Shown: positions 54,088 to 62,800, numbered from the stretch's first letter. The stretch: 64,000 nucleotides of DNA from a bacterium (GCA_030431975.1 JAUIHP010000001.1:1-64000); one strand, 5' to 3'. A program made the numbers and translations. The notes: generated by a model from the letters alone, not told the origin.

Positions 54088-56489
54088 TGTCCGGCTTGCA
54101 GTCCCAGCGTATCCAGGTGTCGGGAACGGTCCAGGGAGTCGGCTTTCGCCCCTTTGTCCACCAACTCGCCCGCACGCACTCCATCCTCGGCTGGGTCCGG
54201 AACGATCCGGAGGGAGTCGTCATTCATGCGGAGGGCGCACCGGAAAACTTGGCGGCCTTCGCCGCATCGATCGAGGCAAACGTCCCCCCCGCCGCCAACA
54301 TCTCGACCCTTTCTATCGCCACTGCGGCATTCGAAAACCACGCCGCGTTTCGCATCCTCGAGAGTTCGAAGGAAGGCCGTCTCACCACACGGATCAGCCC
54401 GGACTTGGCCGTTTGTGAGGCCTGTCTCGCCGAACTGAAAACGCCAAACGACCACCGCTTCAGATACCCCTACATCAACTGCACACACTGCGGGCCTCGA
54501 TACTCCATCATCCGATCGCTGCCGTATGACCGCTGTCGCACCACGATGTCGGAGTGGCCTCTTTGTCCGGATTGTCAGGGGGAGTATGAAGACATCCGCG
54601 ACCGCCGTTACCACGCCCAACCGGTCGCGTGTCCGCGGTGCGGACCGGTCTATCGCCTGGTCCGGACGGACTCTCCCGAATCAGCGGAACTCACTGACCG
54701 GCCATCGGACCCCGGAGATCCGAAGCGGATGTTCGACACGGACACGGTGTTCGACGCGGACACGGTGTTCGACGCGGACACGGTGTTCGACGCGGGCGCA
54801 GTGTTCGATGCAGGCGCGGTGCTCGACGCGGGCGCGGTGTCCGATGCGGTGTCTCACGCGGCCTCGCTACTCAATCAGGGACAAATTCTTGCCGTCAAAG
54901 GCATCGGTGGCTACCACCTCGCGTGCAACGCGTCGGATCCGGAAGCAGTGCGGACGTTACGCGAGCGAAAGTTCCGCAAGGAGAAGCCGTTCGCCGTGAT
55001 GGCCTCCAGCCTCCAGTCCGCGCGAGAACTCGCCGATCTCGACGCCGACCACATCGCGTTACTCCTCAGTCCGGCGCGCCCGATCGTCCTGGCTCCGGCT
55101 CGCGATCTTCTTCCTGAGATCGCGCCCGGAACGGACGAAGTCGGCATCATGCTGCCGTACGCTCCCCTGCACGTACTCCTCTTCGAGGCGGGAGCCCCGG
55201 ACCCGCTGGTGCTGACCAGCGCCAACCGTTCCAGCGAGCCGATCGCCTACGAAGACGAGGACGCCCGCGATCGCCTCGGCGAGATCGCCGACGCATTTCT
55301 CGTCGGCGAGCGACCGATCGCGCGACGGGTTGACGACTCGGTCGTGGCGGTTCGCCGGGGACACCCCTTCATGATCCGTCGCTCCCGCGGATTCGCGCCC
55401 GCATCCGTCGCTCGGCTCGACACCGCTCAGCCTATCCTCGCCCTCGGCGCCGACCTCAAGAACGCGATCGCCCTGGCCACCGGCGGGGAGGTCTTCGTCA
55501 GCCAATACATCGGAGACCTCGGTGAACTCTCCACGGACCGCGCTTTCACCGAGACCGTGGAAGACCTTCTTTCCATGTACGGGATTGATCGAAAGGACCT
55601 CATCGTCGCCCACGACCTTCACCCTCAGTACGTTTCGACCCGATTCGCCGCCCGGATCGAATGTCAACATCGAGTCGGCGTGCAGCACCATGAGGCTCAC
55701 GTCGCTTCCGTCCTCCTCGAACACGGCCGAACGGACGAGACCGTGATTGGAATCACCCTCGACGGAACGGGATTCGGACGGGACGGAACGATTTGGGGAG
55801 GCGAGGTTCTCGCCGGTTCGATGGCGACTGGCTTCCAGCGGACTCCACTCTTCGATCCCGTGCTCATGCCGGGCGGAGACGCGGCAGCGCGCTTTCCGGT
55901 GCAATCGGCAGCAGCCTACCTGCCGGACTTCGATCCTTCCATTCTCGAAGCCGACCCGTTTGGCTTTCCGTCCAGGTTTCGACAGTCGCAGTCGTTGATC
56001 GCGAAACGGGTTCGTACAACCCCAACGACCTCGACCGGCCGACTCTTCGACGCGGTCGCGTCTCTGTGTGGATTCACGGAAGAGATTTCGTTCGAAGGCC
56101 AGGCCGCGATCTGGCTGGAGCAGCTCGCCCGCGACGGTGATTCCACCGCCTTGGGACCGGCCATCCGGATCCGTGATCCCAGAACCCCTGCGGAACTCCT
56201 CGTCCAGGGCCGTCGCAACGGCGTCTCGCCAAGAGACGTCGCGGCGTGGTTTCACGAATCACTTGCCCGAACCATCATCGATGCAATCATCGAGACAGCT
56301 GCGCGCTCGCGAACTCAAACGGTCGTGCTCTCAGGAGGTGTCTGGCAGAACCGTCGGCTGCTGGAGCTTGTTCTGGACGGAGTCGCCGAGTCGTTCGAGG
56401 TTCTGTGGGGGCAGATCGTTCCCTGCAACGACGGCGGAATCTGTGTGGGCCAGATCCTTTTCGGGCACCAGTACCTTGTTGACGCCTAG
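54087..56489 (+). CDS. hypF: Carbamoyltransferase HypF with inserted hexapeptide repeats
   Basis: HypF uses carbamoyl phosphate and ATP to carbamoylate the HypE cysteine. Domains in order: acylphosphatase (VSGTVQGVGFRPFVHQLA, residues 8-90), two HypF zinc fingers (CEACLAELK, NCTHCGPRYS, CPDCQGEY, CPRCGPVY), a YrdC-like domain (AVKGIGGYHLACNA to VLTSANRSSEPIAYE) and a Kae1-like domain with DLHPQYVSTRFA, HHEAHVASVLLEH and SGGVWQNRRLLEL. An insert of about 40 residues made of six VFDAD/GT-type hexapeptides interrupts the link between the zinc fingers and YrdC (54732-54851). Total length is 800, versus about 750 in typical HypF. It is the last gene of hypCDEF. Confidence 0.96.
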   Translation: MSGLQSQRIQVSGTVQGVGFRPFVHQLARTHSILGWVRNDPEGVVIHAEGAPENLAAFAASIEANVPPAANISTLSIATAAFENHAAFRILESSKEGRLTTRISPDLAVCEACLAELKTPNDHRFRYPYINCTHCGPRYSIIRSLPYDRCRTTMSEWPLCPDCQGEYEDIRDRRYHAQPVACPRCGPVYRLVRTDSPESAELTDRPSDPGDPKRMFDTDTVFDADTVFDADTVFDAGAVFDAGAVLDAGAVSDAVSHAASLLNQGQILAVKGIGGYHLACNASDPEAVRTLRERKFRKEKPFAVMASSLQSARELADLDADHIALLLSPARPIVLAPARDLLPEIAPGTDEVGIMLPYAPLHVLLFEAGAPDPLVLTSANRSSEPIAYEDEDARDRLGEIADAFLVGERPIARRVDDSVVAVRRGHPFMIRRSRGFAPASVARLDTAQPILALGADLKNAIALATGGEVFVSQYIGDLGELSTDRAFTETVEDLLSMYGIDRKDLIVAHDLHPQYVSTRFAARIECQHRVGVQHHEAHVASVLLEHGRTDETVIGITLDGTGFGRDGTIWGGEVLAGSMATGFQRTPLFDPVLMPGGDAAARFPVQSAAAYLPDFDPSILEADPFGFPSRFRQSQSLIAKRVRTTPTTSTGRLFDAVASLCGFTEEISFEGQAAIWLEQLARDGDSTALGPAIRIRDPRTPAELLVQGRRNGVSPRDVAAWFHESLARTIIDAIIETAARSRTQTVVLSGGVWQNRRLLELVLDGVAESFEVLWGQIVPCNDGGICVGQILFGHQYLVDA
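54732..54851 (+). repeat. Six 18-nt in-frame tandem repeats inside hypF
   Basis: Units such as TTCGACGCGGACACGGTG follow one another without gaps, with substitutions rising toward the 3' end, and a partial seventh unit ends the array. The encoded hexapeptides read FDTDTV, FDADTV (twice), FDAGAV (twice), LDAGAV. Confidence 0.9.
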
Positions 56490-56554
56490 CGCTGTTTGAC
56501 TCCTAGCGCTGCTTGACTCCTCGCGCTGCCTGACGCGTGGCGTTGCTTGACGCC
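56487..56554 (+). repeat. Four 17-nt tandem repeats downstream of hypF
   Basis: TAGCGCTGTTTGACTCC is followed by three degenerate copies, each ending in TGAC-[TG]-C-[CG]. The first copy includes the hypF stop codon, and the preceding 17 coding nt (ending TTGTTGACGCC) look like a decayed copy. Period 17 is not a multiple of 3, fitting a non-coding array. Confidence 0.85.
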
Positions 56555-56589
56555 TCGATACGCCATCTTTCCAAGCTGAAATCGTCGGC

Positions 56590-57618
56590 TCAGAACCAGA
56601 ATCGAAACGCCAGCCCCGGACCAGACGATGTCGCAACCGGACCCACGGCCATTCCCCGTCCGGACCGCCGAGCATCTTCACGACGCACGAGCTCTCTCGA
56701 CAAGGCCCAACCCAGGAACGCGCTCAGGTAGACATCCGATGGCCAATGGTGATCCGACGTCACACGCTGCAACATGACCGTTCCGGCCACTCCCGCCGCG
56801 GCGACCGTGAACACGGGATGATCGACGTGGTGCGAGAGGATCGTAGCCATCGATGTGATGGCCAAGGTGTGGCCAGAAGGCAGGGACCTTCCATCATTGA
56901 ACTTGAAGGAGCGGGAGCCCAATCCTCGTTGGGGGCCGCGACGGCCGACCAGTCGGTTCGTTCCCTCCTTCGGAGCCGCGGCGATGAGGTTCGTCCTGAG
57001 GATATCCGAAGCGATCTCGACCACCGGTTCGACACGCACGATGTAGCCGAGAACCAACGCGCCGATGATCGGGGCATTGGTGTTGCCCTGGAAACCAAGA
57101 GGCTCGAAGAACTCACCCGCGTGATGAATGGGCTCATAAACCGGATGGTCGAGCGAACGAAGGAGCCCGTCGTGGATGTCCTCGTCGAATGGATAGATGA
57201 GGGCAAACCCCGCAGCGATCCCGGCCAGAACCAGAGCGTCCTTCCGCGTCATACGAAACGGTGAGCTGTACACGTGGCCGGCATCGGAAGCGATGTCCAT
57301 AACGACACGCTTTCCGTCGACCAGAGGGTTCCAAGTCCACCGCCCCGCGGACGACGCCGCCCCGCCCGACATGCTCGTCCCGTCCGACGTGCTTGTCCCA
57401 TCCGAAGTGATTGTCGCGGCTGGCGTGCCCGTCACAGCCGGCATCCTGATTCCCTCCGGCGTTCCCGTCCCAGCCGGCGCCCACGTGGCAACCGAGGCTT
57501 CGGCGCCTGGAAGGACTCCGACCACAAGATGCGCCAGTGCGGCCACCATCCCTGCGAGAACGCCGACCACGCCCTGCCGGCGAGCGAGCGTGCGACTCGA
57601 TATCCATTTCTGATTCAT
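56590..57618 (-). CDS. PAP2 family phosphatase-like membrane protein with Thr/Ser/Pro repeat linker
   Basis: The PAP2 (phosphatidate phosphatase/undecaprenyl-pyrophosphatase-like) signature is present: a basic first motif (NRLVGRRGPQRG), SLPSGHT and RVTSDHHWPSDV. Hydrophobic segments include VVGVLAGMVAALAHLVVGVL, ALVLAGIAAGFALIYPF and IIGALVLGYIVRV. After the first hydrophobic segment a low-complexity linker (about residues 48-83) is encoded by six 18-nt repeats. The 342-residue protein ends in LAFRFWF, with a terminal Phe as in outer-membrane proteins. It probably hydrolyses a lipid pyrophosphate or phosphate; the exact substrate is unknown. It converges with hypF. Confidence 0.85.
   Translation of the reverse strand: MNQKWISSRTLARRQGVVGVLAGMVAALAHLVVGVLPGAEASVATWAPAGTGTPEGIRMPAVTGTPAATITSDGTSTSDGTSMSGGAASSAGRWTWNPLVDGKRVVMDIASDAGHVYSSPFRMTRKDALVLAGIAAGFALIYPFDEDIHDGLLRSLDHPVYEPIHHAGEFFEPLGFQGNTNAPIIGALVLGYIVRVEPVVEIASDILRTNLIAAAPKEGTNRLVGRRGPQRGLGSRSFKFNDGRSLPSGHTLAITSMATILSHHVDHPVFTVAAAGVAGTVMLQRVTSDHHWPSDVYLSAFLGWALSRELVRREDARRSGRGMAVGPVATSSGPGLAFRFWF
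57368..57475. repeat. Six degenerate 18-nt tandem repeats in the PAP2 protein gene
   Basis: On the plus strand units such as GACGTGCTTGTCCCATCC and GGCGTTCCCGTCCCAGCC recur every 18 nt, keeping a [GA]TCCC..CC core. They are in frame with the minus-strand gene and give six-residue units like GTSTSD and GTGTPE. Confidence 0.75.
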
Positions 57619-57755
57619 CGCCGGATGCTACCCGGAACGATGAGATTCGGCCATATCCGCCTCAATTTGCTCGGGGCTCTTCGTTTGAGTTACCATCTGA
57701 GTCGCTGGACAAGGTCCCCTCTCCACAAAAAGGAACGACTTCCACGGGAGACCTC

Positions 57756-58643
57756 ATGAAAAGACTTCTACTTTCTGCAGCAGCTCTGGCGCTTGCTGCC
57801 CCCGCCTGGGCTGGCCCCAACGCCGGTGGAGTACTGGCCGTCGACGCTCTTCCCGACGTCATCTATTCGGATGTCGGTGGCTCACTTTGTGAAGCCGTCG
57901 GTGATGACCTTCCCGATTTTTGCCGAGACCTCGACACGAATGTGCCCCCCGGAACGGAGAGTGTCTCGGTCTGGCAGATTCTCGCCCTTTTCCCGGACGG
58001 CTCCAGTCCCCGCCTCGCGGGCGTCGTCTTCGGGATCGACTACGACGGCTCAGCTCTGACCGTCATCAATCACGAGCAGTGCGGCGACTTCGAACTCTTT
58101 ACGAACGATTGGCCCGGCCCGGGCAGCGGCGCCAATGTCGTTTGGTTCGAAGCACAGACGTCTCCGATCGTTCGCATCTACTCGTTCGCGGGTTATGCCT
58201 ACTACGCAGACGCCTCGTTCGGATTTGGACCCCACCCGGTCGGTCCGAGCGGGTTCGGTGACGACGATGTGCCGGTCAATGTCGACGAGATAGCGGCCTA
58301 CGGTAGTCTCGGCTTCAACAACAACCCGGGCTCTGCTCCATGTTTCGATGACGCCCCAGGCGCCTGCTGTCTGAGCGACGGTAGCTGTGAAGTCACGTTC
58401 CAAGCAGACTGCGAATCCATCGGCGGACAGTGGCAGGGCCCAGGCACGAGCTGCGAGGACCCGGGCTGCGAACCGTTCGGAGCCTGTTGCCTGCCGGACG
58501 GGTCCTGCGCCGAACTGGAAGAGTCAGCGTGCCTGGACCTGAGCGGTGTGCTTTTCATCGGCAAAGAGTGCTCTCCCGAACTTTGTGAGCCGGTCCCTGT
58601 AATCGAAGCCTCCTGGGGACAGATCAAGCGGAATCACCGCTAG
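57756..58643 (+). CDS. Secreted Cys-rich protein with duplicated GACCL-DGSC domain and C-terminal SWGQIK motif
   Basis: A signal peptide (RLLLSAAALALAAPAWA) leads a 295-residue secreted protein. The first 190 residues are beta-rich with few Cys. Two Cys-rich repeats of about 40 residues follow (GACCLSDGSCEVTFQADC and GACCLPDGSCAELEESAC), a pattern seen in extracellular proteins of planctomycetes and related FCB candidate phyla. The C-terminus carries VIEASWGQIK and a short basic tail, very like the end of the beta-helix protein at 47094-47984. The start at 57756 has GGGAG upstream. Function is unknown; a surface-attached role is inferred. Confidence 0.78.
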   Translation: MKRLLLSAAALALAAPAWAGPNAGGVLAVDALPDVIYSDVGGSLCEAVGDDLPDFCRDLDTNVPPGTESVSVWQILALFPDGSSPRLAGVVFGIDYDGSALTVINHEQCGDFELFTNDWPGPGSGANVVWFEAQTSPIVRIYSFAGYAYYADASFGFGPHPVGPSGFGDDDVPVNVDEIAAYGSLGFNNNPGSAPCFDDAPGACCLSDGSCEVTFQADCESIGGQWQGPGTSCEDPGCEPFGACCLPDGSCAELEESACLDLSGVLFIGKECSPELCEPVPVIEASWGQIKRNHR

Positions 58644-58656
58644 CGGAGTGGATGGA

Positions 58657-58682
58657 CCCGCAGCCTGTCCGCTCGCTGCGGG
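58657..58682 (+). terminator. Hairpin after the Cys-rich protein gene
   Basis: CCCGCAGC and GCTGCGGG form an 8-bp stem with a 10-nt loop, 13 nt after the stop codon. CTCTTTCC follows. Confidence 0.4.
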
Positions 58683-58702
58683 CTCTTTCCACTGCACGGA
58701 AC

Positions 58703-58735
58703 CACCCCACCTTCCGATGTGAATAAGGTGGGGTG
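58703..58735 (+). terminator. Intrinsic terminator before cdaA
   Basis: An 11-bp perfect stem (CACCCCACCTT with AAGGTGGGGTG, 11-nt loop) is followed by TTTCCC. It is the second hairpin after the Cys-rich gene and likely ends its transcript. Confidence 0.6.
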
Positions 58736-58851
58736 TTTCCCATCCGGACGTGCCCTAAGATCCGGGGAGGAAGCCATGCCGCACCCGGGAACGGCAATCC
58801 CGGAGCCCCAGCGTCGGGGCGAGAGCCAAAGGACTTTGGAGGACGCGCACG

Positions 58852-59700
58852 TTGCATCTATCTGACTTCAGATGGGCCCTGGACGTCATCGACGTCGTCA
58901 TCGTGACGTTCCTCATCTATCACCTCTTCCTCCTCGTCCGCGGTACCCGTGCAGCCCAGATGTTTCTCGGCCTCATGGCCATTCTGCTTCTCTCCGCCCT
59001 CGCGGACCTCTTCCGGCTGTCAGCGCTGCAGTGGCTCTTGGCTTCGCTCAAGACAGTCTGGGTCGTCGCTTTCCTCATCATCTTCCAGCCGGAACTTCGA
59101 CGCGGGCTGAGTATGGTCGGGAACAGCAAACTCTTCCGGGCCATCTTCAAGCTGCAGGAGTCGTCCCACCTCGGAGAAATCGAGGACGCGGTCGTCAACC
59201 TGCGCCGGCGCGGGCTCGGAGCCATTCTCGTGCTCGAGCGCAACACGCAGCTTCGCGCCTTCGTCGAGACCGGAACCGCGCTCGACTCCAATCTGTCTTC
59301 CGAACTCATCGAGACGATTTTCACGCCACCGTCGCCGCTTCATGACGGCGCCGTCATCATCCGCGGCAATCAGATTCTTGCAGCTGGATGCATCCTTCCA
59401 CTCAGCGCCTCGACGACGCTCGACCGAAGCTACGGGACCCGTCACCGGGCCATTCTCGGTCTCTCGGAGGAAACGGATGCCCTCGCCATTGCGGTTTCCG
59501 AGGAAACCCGGCAGATCTCGATTGCAGAGAACGGCCGCCTCATCCGCAACGTCGATCCGACCGAGTTCAAGGCAGTCCTGGCTCAGTTCCTCACCCACAC
59601 TGAGGAGCGGGAAGAACGTACGGAAAAGGCGGAAGCCGAGAGTTCCGATACCGGTGGCAGCACCGAGGAGAAACCGCGGCCGGCAGGCGCCCCCAGCTAG
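58852..59700 (+). CDS. cdaA: Diadenylate cyclase (c-di-AMP synthase), CdaA type
   Basis: CdaA makes the second messenger c-di-AMP from two ATP. Three N-terminal membrane segments (IDVVIVTFLIYHLFLLV, FLGLMAILLLSALADLF and LKTVWVVAFLIIF) anchor a DAC domain. The catalytic motifs DGAVIIRG near residue 165 and GTRHRAILGLSEETDALAIAV near residue 195 are intact. A Glu/Lys-rich tail ends the 282-residue protein. The start is TTG at 58852, with GGAGG upstream; no in-frame ATG is near. It is followed 16 nt later by an arylsulfotransferase-like gene. FCB genomes often link cdaA with folP, but here folP is 47 kb away. Confidence 0.94.
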   Translation: MHLSDFRWALDVIDVVIVTFLIYHLFLLVRGTRAAQMFLGLMAILLLSALADLFRLSALQWLLASLKTVWVVAFLIIFQPELRRGLSMVGNSKLFRAIFKLQESSHLGEIEDAVVNLRRRGLGAILVLERNTQLRAFVETGTALDSNLSSELIETIFTPPSPLHDGAVIIRGNQILAAGCILPLSASTTLDRSYGTRHRAILGLSEETDALAIAVSEETRQISIAENGRLIRNVDPTEFKAVLAQFLTHTEEREERTEKAEAESSDTGGSTEEKPRPAGAPS

Positions 59701-59716
59701 GCTGCGTTCCTGAAGG

Positions 59717-61087
59717 TTGAACACTCTGGGATCGCGGATTCGAAAGACCCTCCTCTGGCTGCTCGTTCCGGCCGTGGCTCTATGCGGCTATCTCTTTGGT
59801 TACGTCACGACGGAAAGACAGGCACCTCCGTACGGACTCGTGACCCAGGCCAAGGATTGGGTCCGTTACGAGTCGGGCATTCGCCAGCTGCATGCCAGAT
59901 TGTTTGGGCGTGAACGGGAGGGTAGGTGGCGTCCTCTCGACTCCGAAAGCATTGCGGCTCGCGGTCTCTCGGCGGAAGAGCGTGAAACACTCGCCTCGCT
60001 GGGCTATCTCAGTGGTTACGAAGACGCCCCCGATCGCACGGGCGTCACCGTGTACGACAAGACTCGAGCCTTCCCAGGCTACAACCTACAAACCTCCGGA
60101 CACGACACGGAAGCCCTCCTGCTAGACATGGACGGTAAGGTCGTCCACAGATGGTCCTGTCCGTTCCAAGTCGCGTTTCCGAACTACGACCTCCGCGACC
60201 TACACCTTCTCTATCCACCCGAATTCTTCCGGCGTGCTCATGTTTTCGACAACGGAGACCTTTTGGCGATCTACGAAGACGCCGGACTGGTCAAGCTCGA
60301 CAAGGACTCCAACATCCTCTGGACGTACCCCGGCAGTCCGCACCACGACTTCGATATCGACGAGAATGGGAACATCTATGTCCTGACACTGGACCTGAGA
60401 AGGATTCCCCGACTCCACCCCCACCGTTCCTCGATCGAGGAGTTCATCGCCATTCTCGATGCAGAGGGTCGAGAGTTGCGAAAGGTGTCTCTGTTGGAAG
60501 CCTTCGAGAACTCCCCCTACGCATCCTTACTGGAACGGTGTCCGGACTTTGGAGACATCTTCCACACGAACACGGTCGAACGGCTTTCTGGAATTCACGC
60601 CGACCGGTCGCCGGCGTTTCGGGCCGGCAATGTCCTCATCTCGGTCCGGGAGATCGATACCATCGCCATCGTCGACCTGGAAGCAGAGGCCGTCGTTTGG
60701 GCGCTGACCGGACAATGGTCCCGCCAACATCAACCGACCCTGCTCGAGAACGGTAACCTTCTCCTTTTCGACAACCGCGGACACTTCGGAATGTCCAAGG
60801 TCATCGAGTTCGACCCGTTTACGCAAGAGATCCTGTGGGAATACGCCGGAACCCCCGAGAACGGCTTCTACTCCAAGGCTTGCGGTTCGAGCGAACGGCT
60901 TCCCAACGGAAACACGCTCATCACCGAGTCCAACGGAGGCCGCACCTTCGAGGTGACGGCGGAGGGAGAGATCGTGTGGGAACACTTCAATCCGTATCGC
61001 ACCGGCGAGAACGGTGAACTCATCGCGACTCTTTTTGAGACCGTCCGCATTTCGCCGGACGACATCGGCTGGTTGCCGACTGAATAG
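59717..61087 (+). CDS. Arylsulfotransferase-like beta-propeller protein, membrane-anchored
   Basis: A signal-anchor (TLLWLLVPAVALCGYLFGYV) leads a six-bladed propeller of the arylsulfotransferase (ASST-like) superfamily. Blade marks are VLLDMDGKVVHRW-type starts (here ALLLDMDGKVVHRWSC), LVKLDKDSNILWTYPGSPHHDFDIDENGNIYVL, and GNTLITESNGGRTFEVTAEGEIVWEHFNP. The conserved HHDFDID corresponds to the family histidine motif. Bacterial ASSTs move sulfate between phenols, but this divergent type has no proven substrate. A TTG start at 59717 is forced by an upstream in-frame stop; ribosome spacing is better for a CTG at 59726. It lies 16 nt after cdaA and may be co-transcribed. Confidence 0.8.
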   Translation: MNTLGSRIRKTLLWLLVPAVALCGYLFGYVTTERQAPPYGLVTQAKDWVRYESGIRQLHARLFGREREGRWRPLDSESIAARGLSAEERETLASLGYLSGYEDAPDRTGVTVYDKTRAFPGYNLQTSGHDTEALLLDMDGKVVHRWSCPFQVAFPNYDLRDLHLLYPPEFFRRAHVFDNGDLLAIYEDAGLVKLDKDSNILWTYPGSPHHDFDIDENGNIYVLTLDLRRIPRLHPHRSSIEEFIAILDAEGRELRKVSLLEAFENSPYASLLERCPDFGDIFHTNTVERLSGIHADRSPAFRAGNVLISVREIDTIAIVDLEAEAVVWALTGQWSRQHQPTLLENGNLLLFDNRGHFGMSKVIEFDPFTQEILWEYAGTPENGFYSKACGSSERLPNGNTLITESNGGRTFEVTAEGEIVWEHFNPYRTGENGELIATLFETVRISPDDIGWLPTE

Positions 61088-61183
61088 CCAGCATCAGCTC
61101 GACGAGACGGAACGTCTACTCGAGACCACGAAGCGGAACTGGCCGCCTACTGGAGAACCTGTCCCCCACCCTCTACACTGATA

Positions 61184-62800
61184 GTGAACGTCACTCGGGA
61201 TGGGGGCAGCGACTGGATGGGACCGAAGCATAACTCTGCCGAGCCGTCAGTTCCACGGGCACGATGGCTTTGGGTGGCGCTGGTAACTCTACTCGGCTGT
61301 ATCCATCTGGCCGGACTGGGCAATGCCTTCGTCTGGGACGACTTGTTGCTGGTGGTCGAGAACGACGTCGTCCAGGGACAGAATCCAACGGACGCGTTCC
61401 TCACTGCCCCGTCCGGACGTCCACTGGGCACCGGCGCACTCTATCGCCCGTTGCAAACGCTGAGCTTCATGTCGGACCTTCGGGTCTTCGGGCTTTCCGC
61501 CGCCGGGTTCCGACTGACCAATGTGGTCATGCACTGCCTTCTCGTGTTTCTCGTCGCCGTCCTTGTTCGAAGATGGAGCGACAACGACGTGGTCGGGCTG
61601 CTGACCGCGGCGATCTTTGCGATACACCCGAGCGGTGTCGAAGTGGTCGACTACATCGGCAGCCGAGGGGACGTCATGGCCGCCCTCTTCGGTGTCGGAT
61701 CGCTGGTCTGCCTCCAGTCCCCGAGGTTTGGACTTCGGTATGTCGCCGCCCCGGCTCTGGTCGTCGCAGCGTTCCTATCGAAAGAAAACGGCATCATGGT
61801 TGCCGGCTTTGCCGCGCTCGGGGCGTTGTTCCTTCCGGAAAAGAGTAACCGCAGGGGAGTCTTCGTTCTGCTTGCAGCGGTCGTCGGCTTCTTCGTACTT
61901 CGCGCGCTCATCGAGGTGAGCTCACAGGCGCGAACGCTCTCCGTCATCGGTGAGGCCAGCTGGCCGACGCGGCTGGCGACCATTCCCTTGTGCCTATCCG
62001 AGTACCTCGGGATTCTCCTCTTCCCGCACGACCTCCACATGGAACGTCACTTCGTTTTCGACGGCGCCTCACTGAAGTGGCTCATCGGTATCGCCGTACC
62101 TCTCATCGTCGGGGGATTGGCGCTGCGCCGGGTTCTGACCCGATTTGAAAGCCTGATGTTCGCCTGGTTCTTCGTAGGTCTGGTTCCCTTCCTGCACATC
62201 GTCGCGCCACTCAGCGCCACGGTGGCGGAAAGGTGGCTCTACCTACCTTCGATCGGTTTTTGGGCGGCCGTTTGCAGCCTCGGCGTCCGATCGATCGGGG
62301 CGTGGGGGCGAAACGCGAGGTACCTGGGTGTGGCCCTGGTGGTTGTTTGGATGGGATACCTGGGATTCGCCACCGTAGATAGGATCGGAGACTGGCGCAC
62401 GTCCACTTCCCTCTTCGAACATGACGTCCAGTTCGCTGCGAACAGCTTTCTCGTGCACAACAATCTGGGAGTGCTCGCCATGGAACGGGGCGACTACACG
62501 CAGGCCCAGGCCAGGTTCGAGCAATCCATCCAAACCCATCCCGGACAGCTCTACGGCCTCGCCCACAGTAACCTCGGGGAGGTCCTGGAGATTCTCGGAC
62601 AGGAGAACGAAGCCGCGCGCCACTACTACCAGGCGATCAAGCTGAGCCGGGAGGCGCTGGCCTACGAGAAGCTGGCTCGGGCGTTTCTCCGTCGAAACGA
62701 GATAGACGGCGCCCGGTCCCTCATCGATGAAGCGCTACGGTGGCATCCCAGGAATGAAACCCTGCTACGGATGTCGGAGCAGATCTCTCGCCAACCTTAG
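61184..62800 (+). CDS. GT-C type membrane protein with C-terminal TPR (TMTC-like)
   Basis: Ten or more hydrophobic segments (for example WVALVTLLGCIHLAGLGNA, LLVFLVAVLVRRW, VLLAAVVGFFVLRALIEV) precede TPR-like repeats in the last 150 residues (VHNNLGVLAMERGDYTQAQ, GLAHSNLGEVLEILGQENEA). The first extracytoplasmic loop has FVWDDLLLVVEN, the Asp pair typical of GT-C mannosyltransferases, and IHPSGVEVVDYIGSRGDVMAA matches TMTC/DUF1736-like proteins. It probably transfers a sugar from a polyprenyl carrier to proteins or glycans, or anchors such a complex. The GTG at 61184 was kept; an ATG at 61217 is as likely. Confidence 0.82.
   Translation: MNVTRDGGSDWMGPKHNSAEPSVPRARWLWVALVTLLGCIHLAGLGNAFVWDDLLLVVENDVVQGQNPTDAFLTAPSGRPLGTGALYRPLQTLSFMSDLRVFGLSAAGFRLTNVVMHCLLVFLVAVLVRRWSDNDVVGLLTAAIFAIHPSGVEVVDYIGSRGDVMAALFGVGSLVCLQSPRFGLRYVAAPALVVAAFLSKENGIMVAGFAALGALFLPEKSNRRGVFVLLAAVVGFFVLRALIEVSSQARTLSVIGEASWPTRLATIPLCLSEYLGILLFPHDLHMERHFVFDGASLKWLIGIAVPLIVGGLALRRVLTRFESLMFAWFFVGLVPFLHIVAPLSATVAERWLYLPSIGFWAAVCSLGVRSIGAWGRNARYLGVALVVVWMGYLGFATVDRIGDWRTSTSLFEHDVQFAANSFLVHNNLGVLAMERGDYTQAQARFEQSIQTHPGQLYGLAHSNLGEVLEILGQENEAARHYYQAIKLSREALAYEKLARAFLRRNEIDGARSLIDEALRWHPRNETLLRMSEQISRQP

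Noticed and set aside
54732-54851. CRISPR-like array
   Set aside because: Units are 18 nt, directly adjacent with no spacers, and encode hexapeptides inside hypF; no cas genes are nearby.
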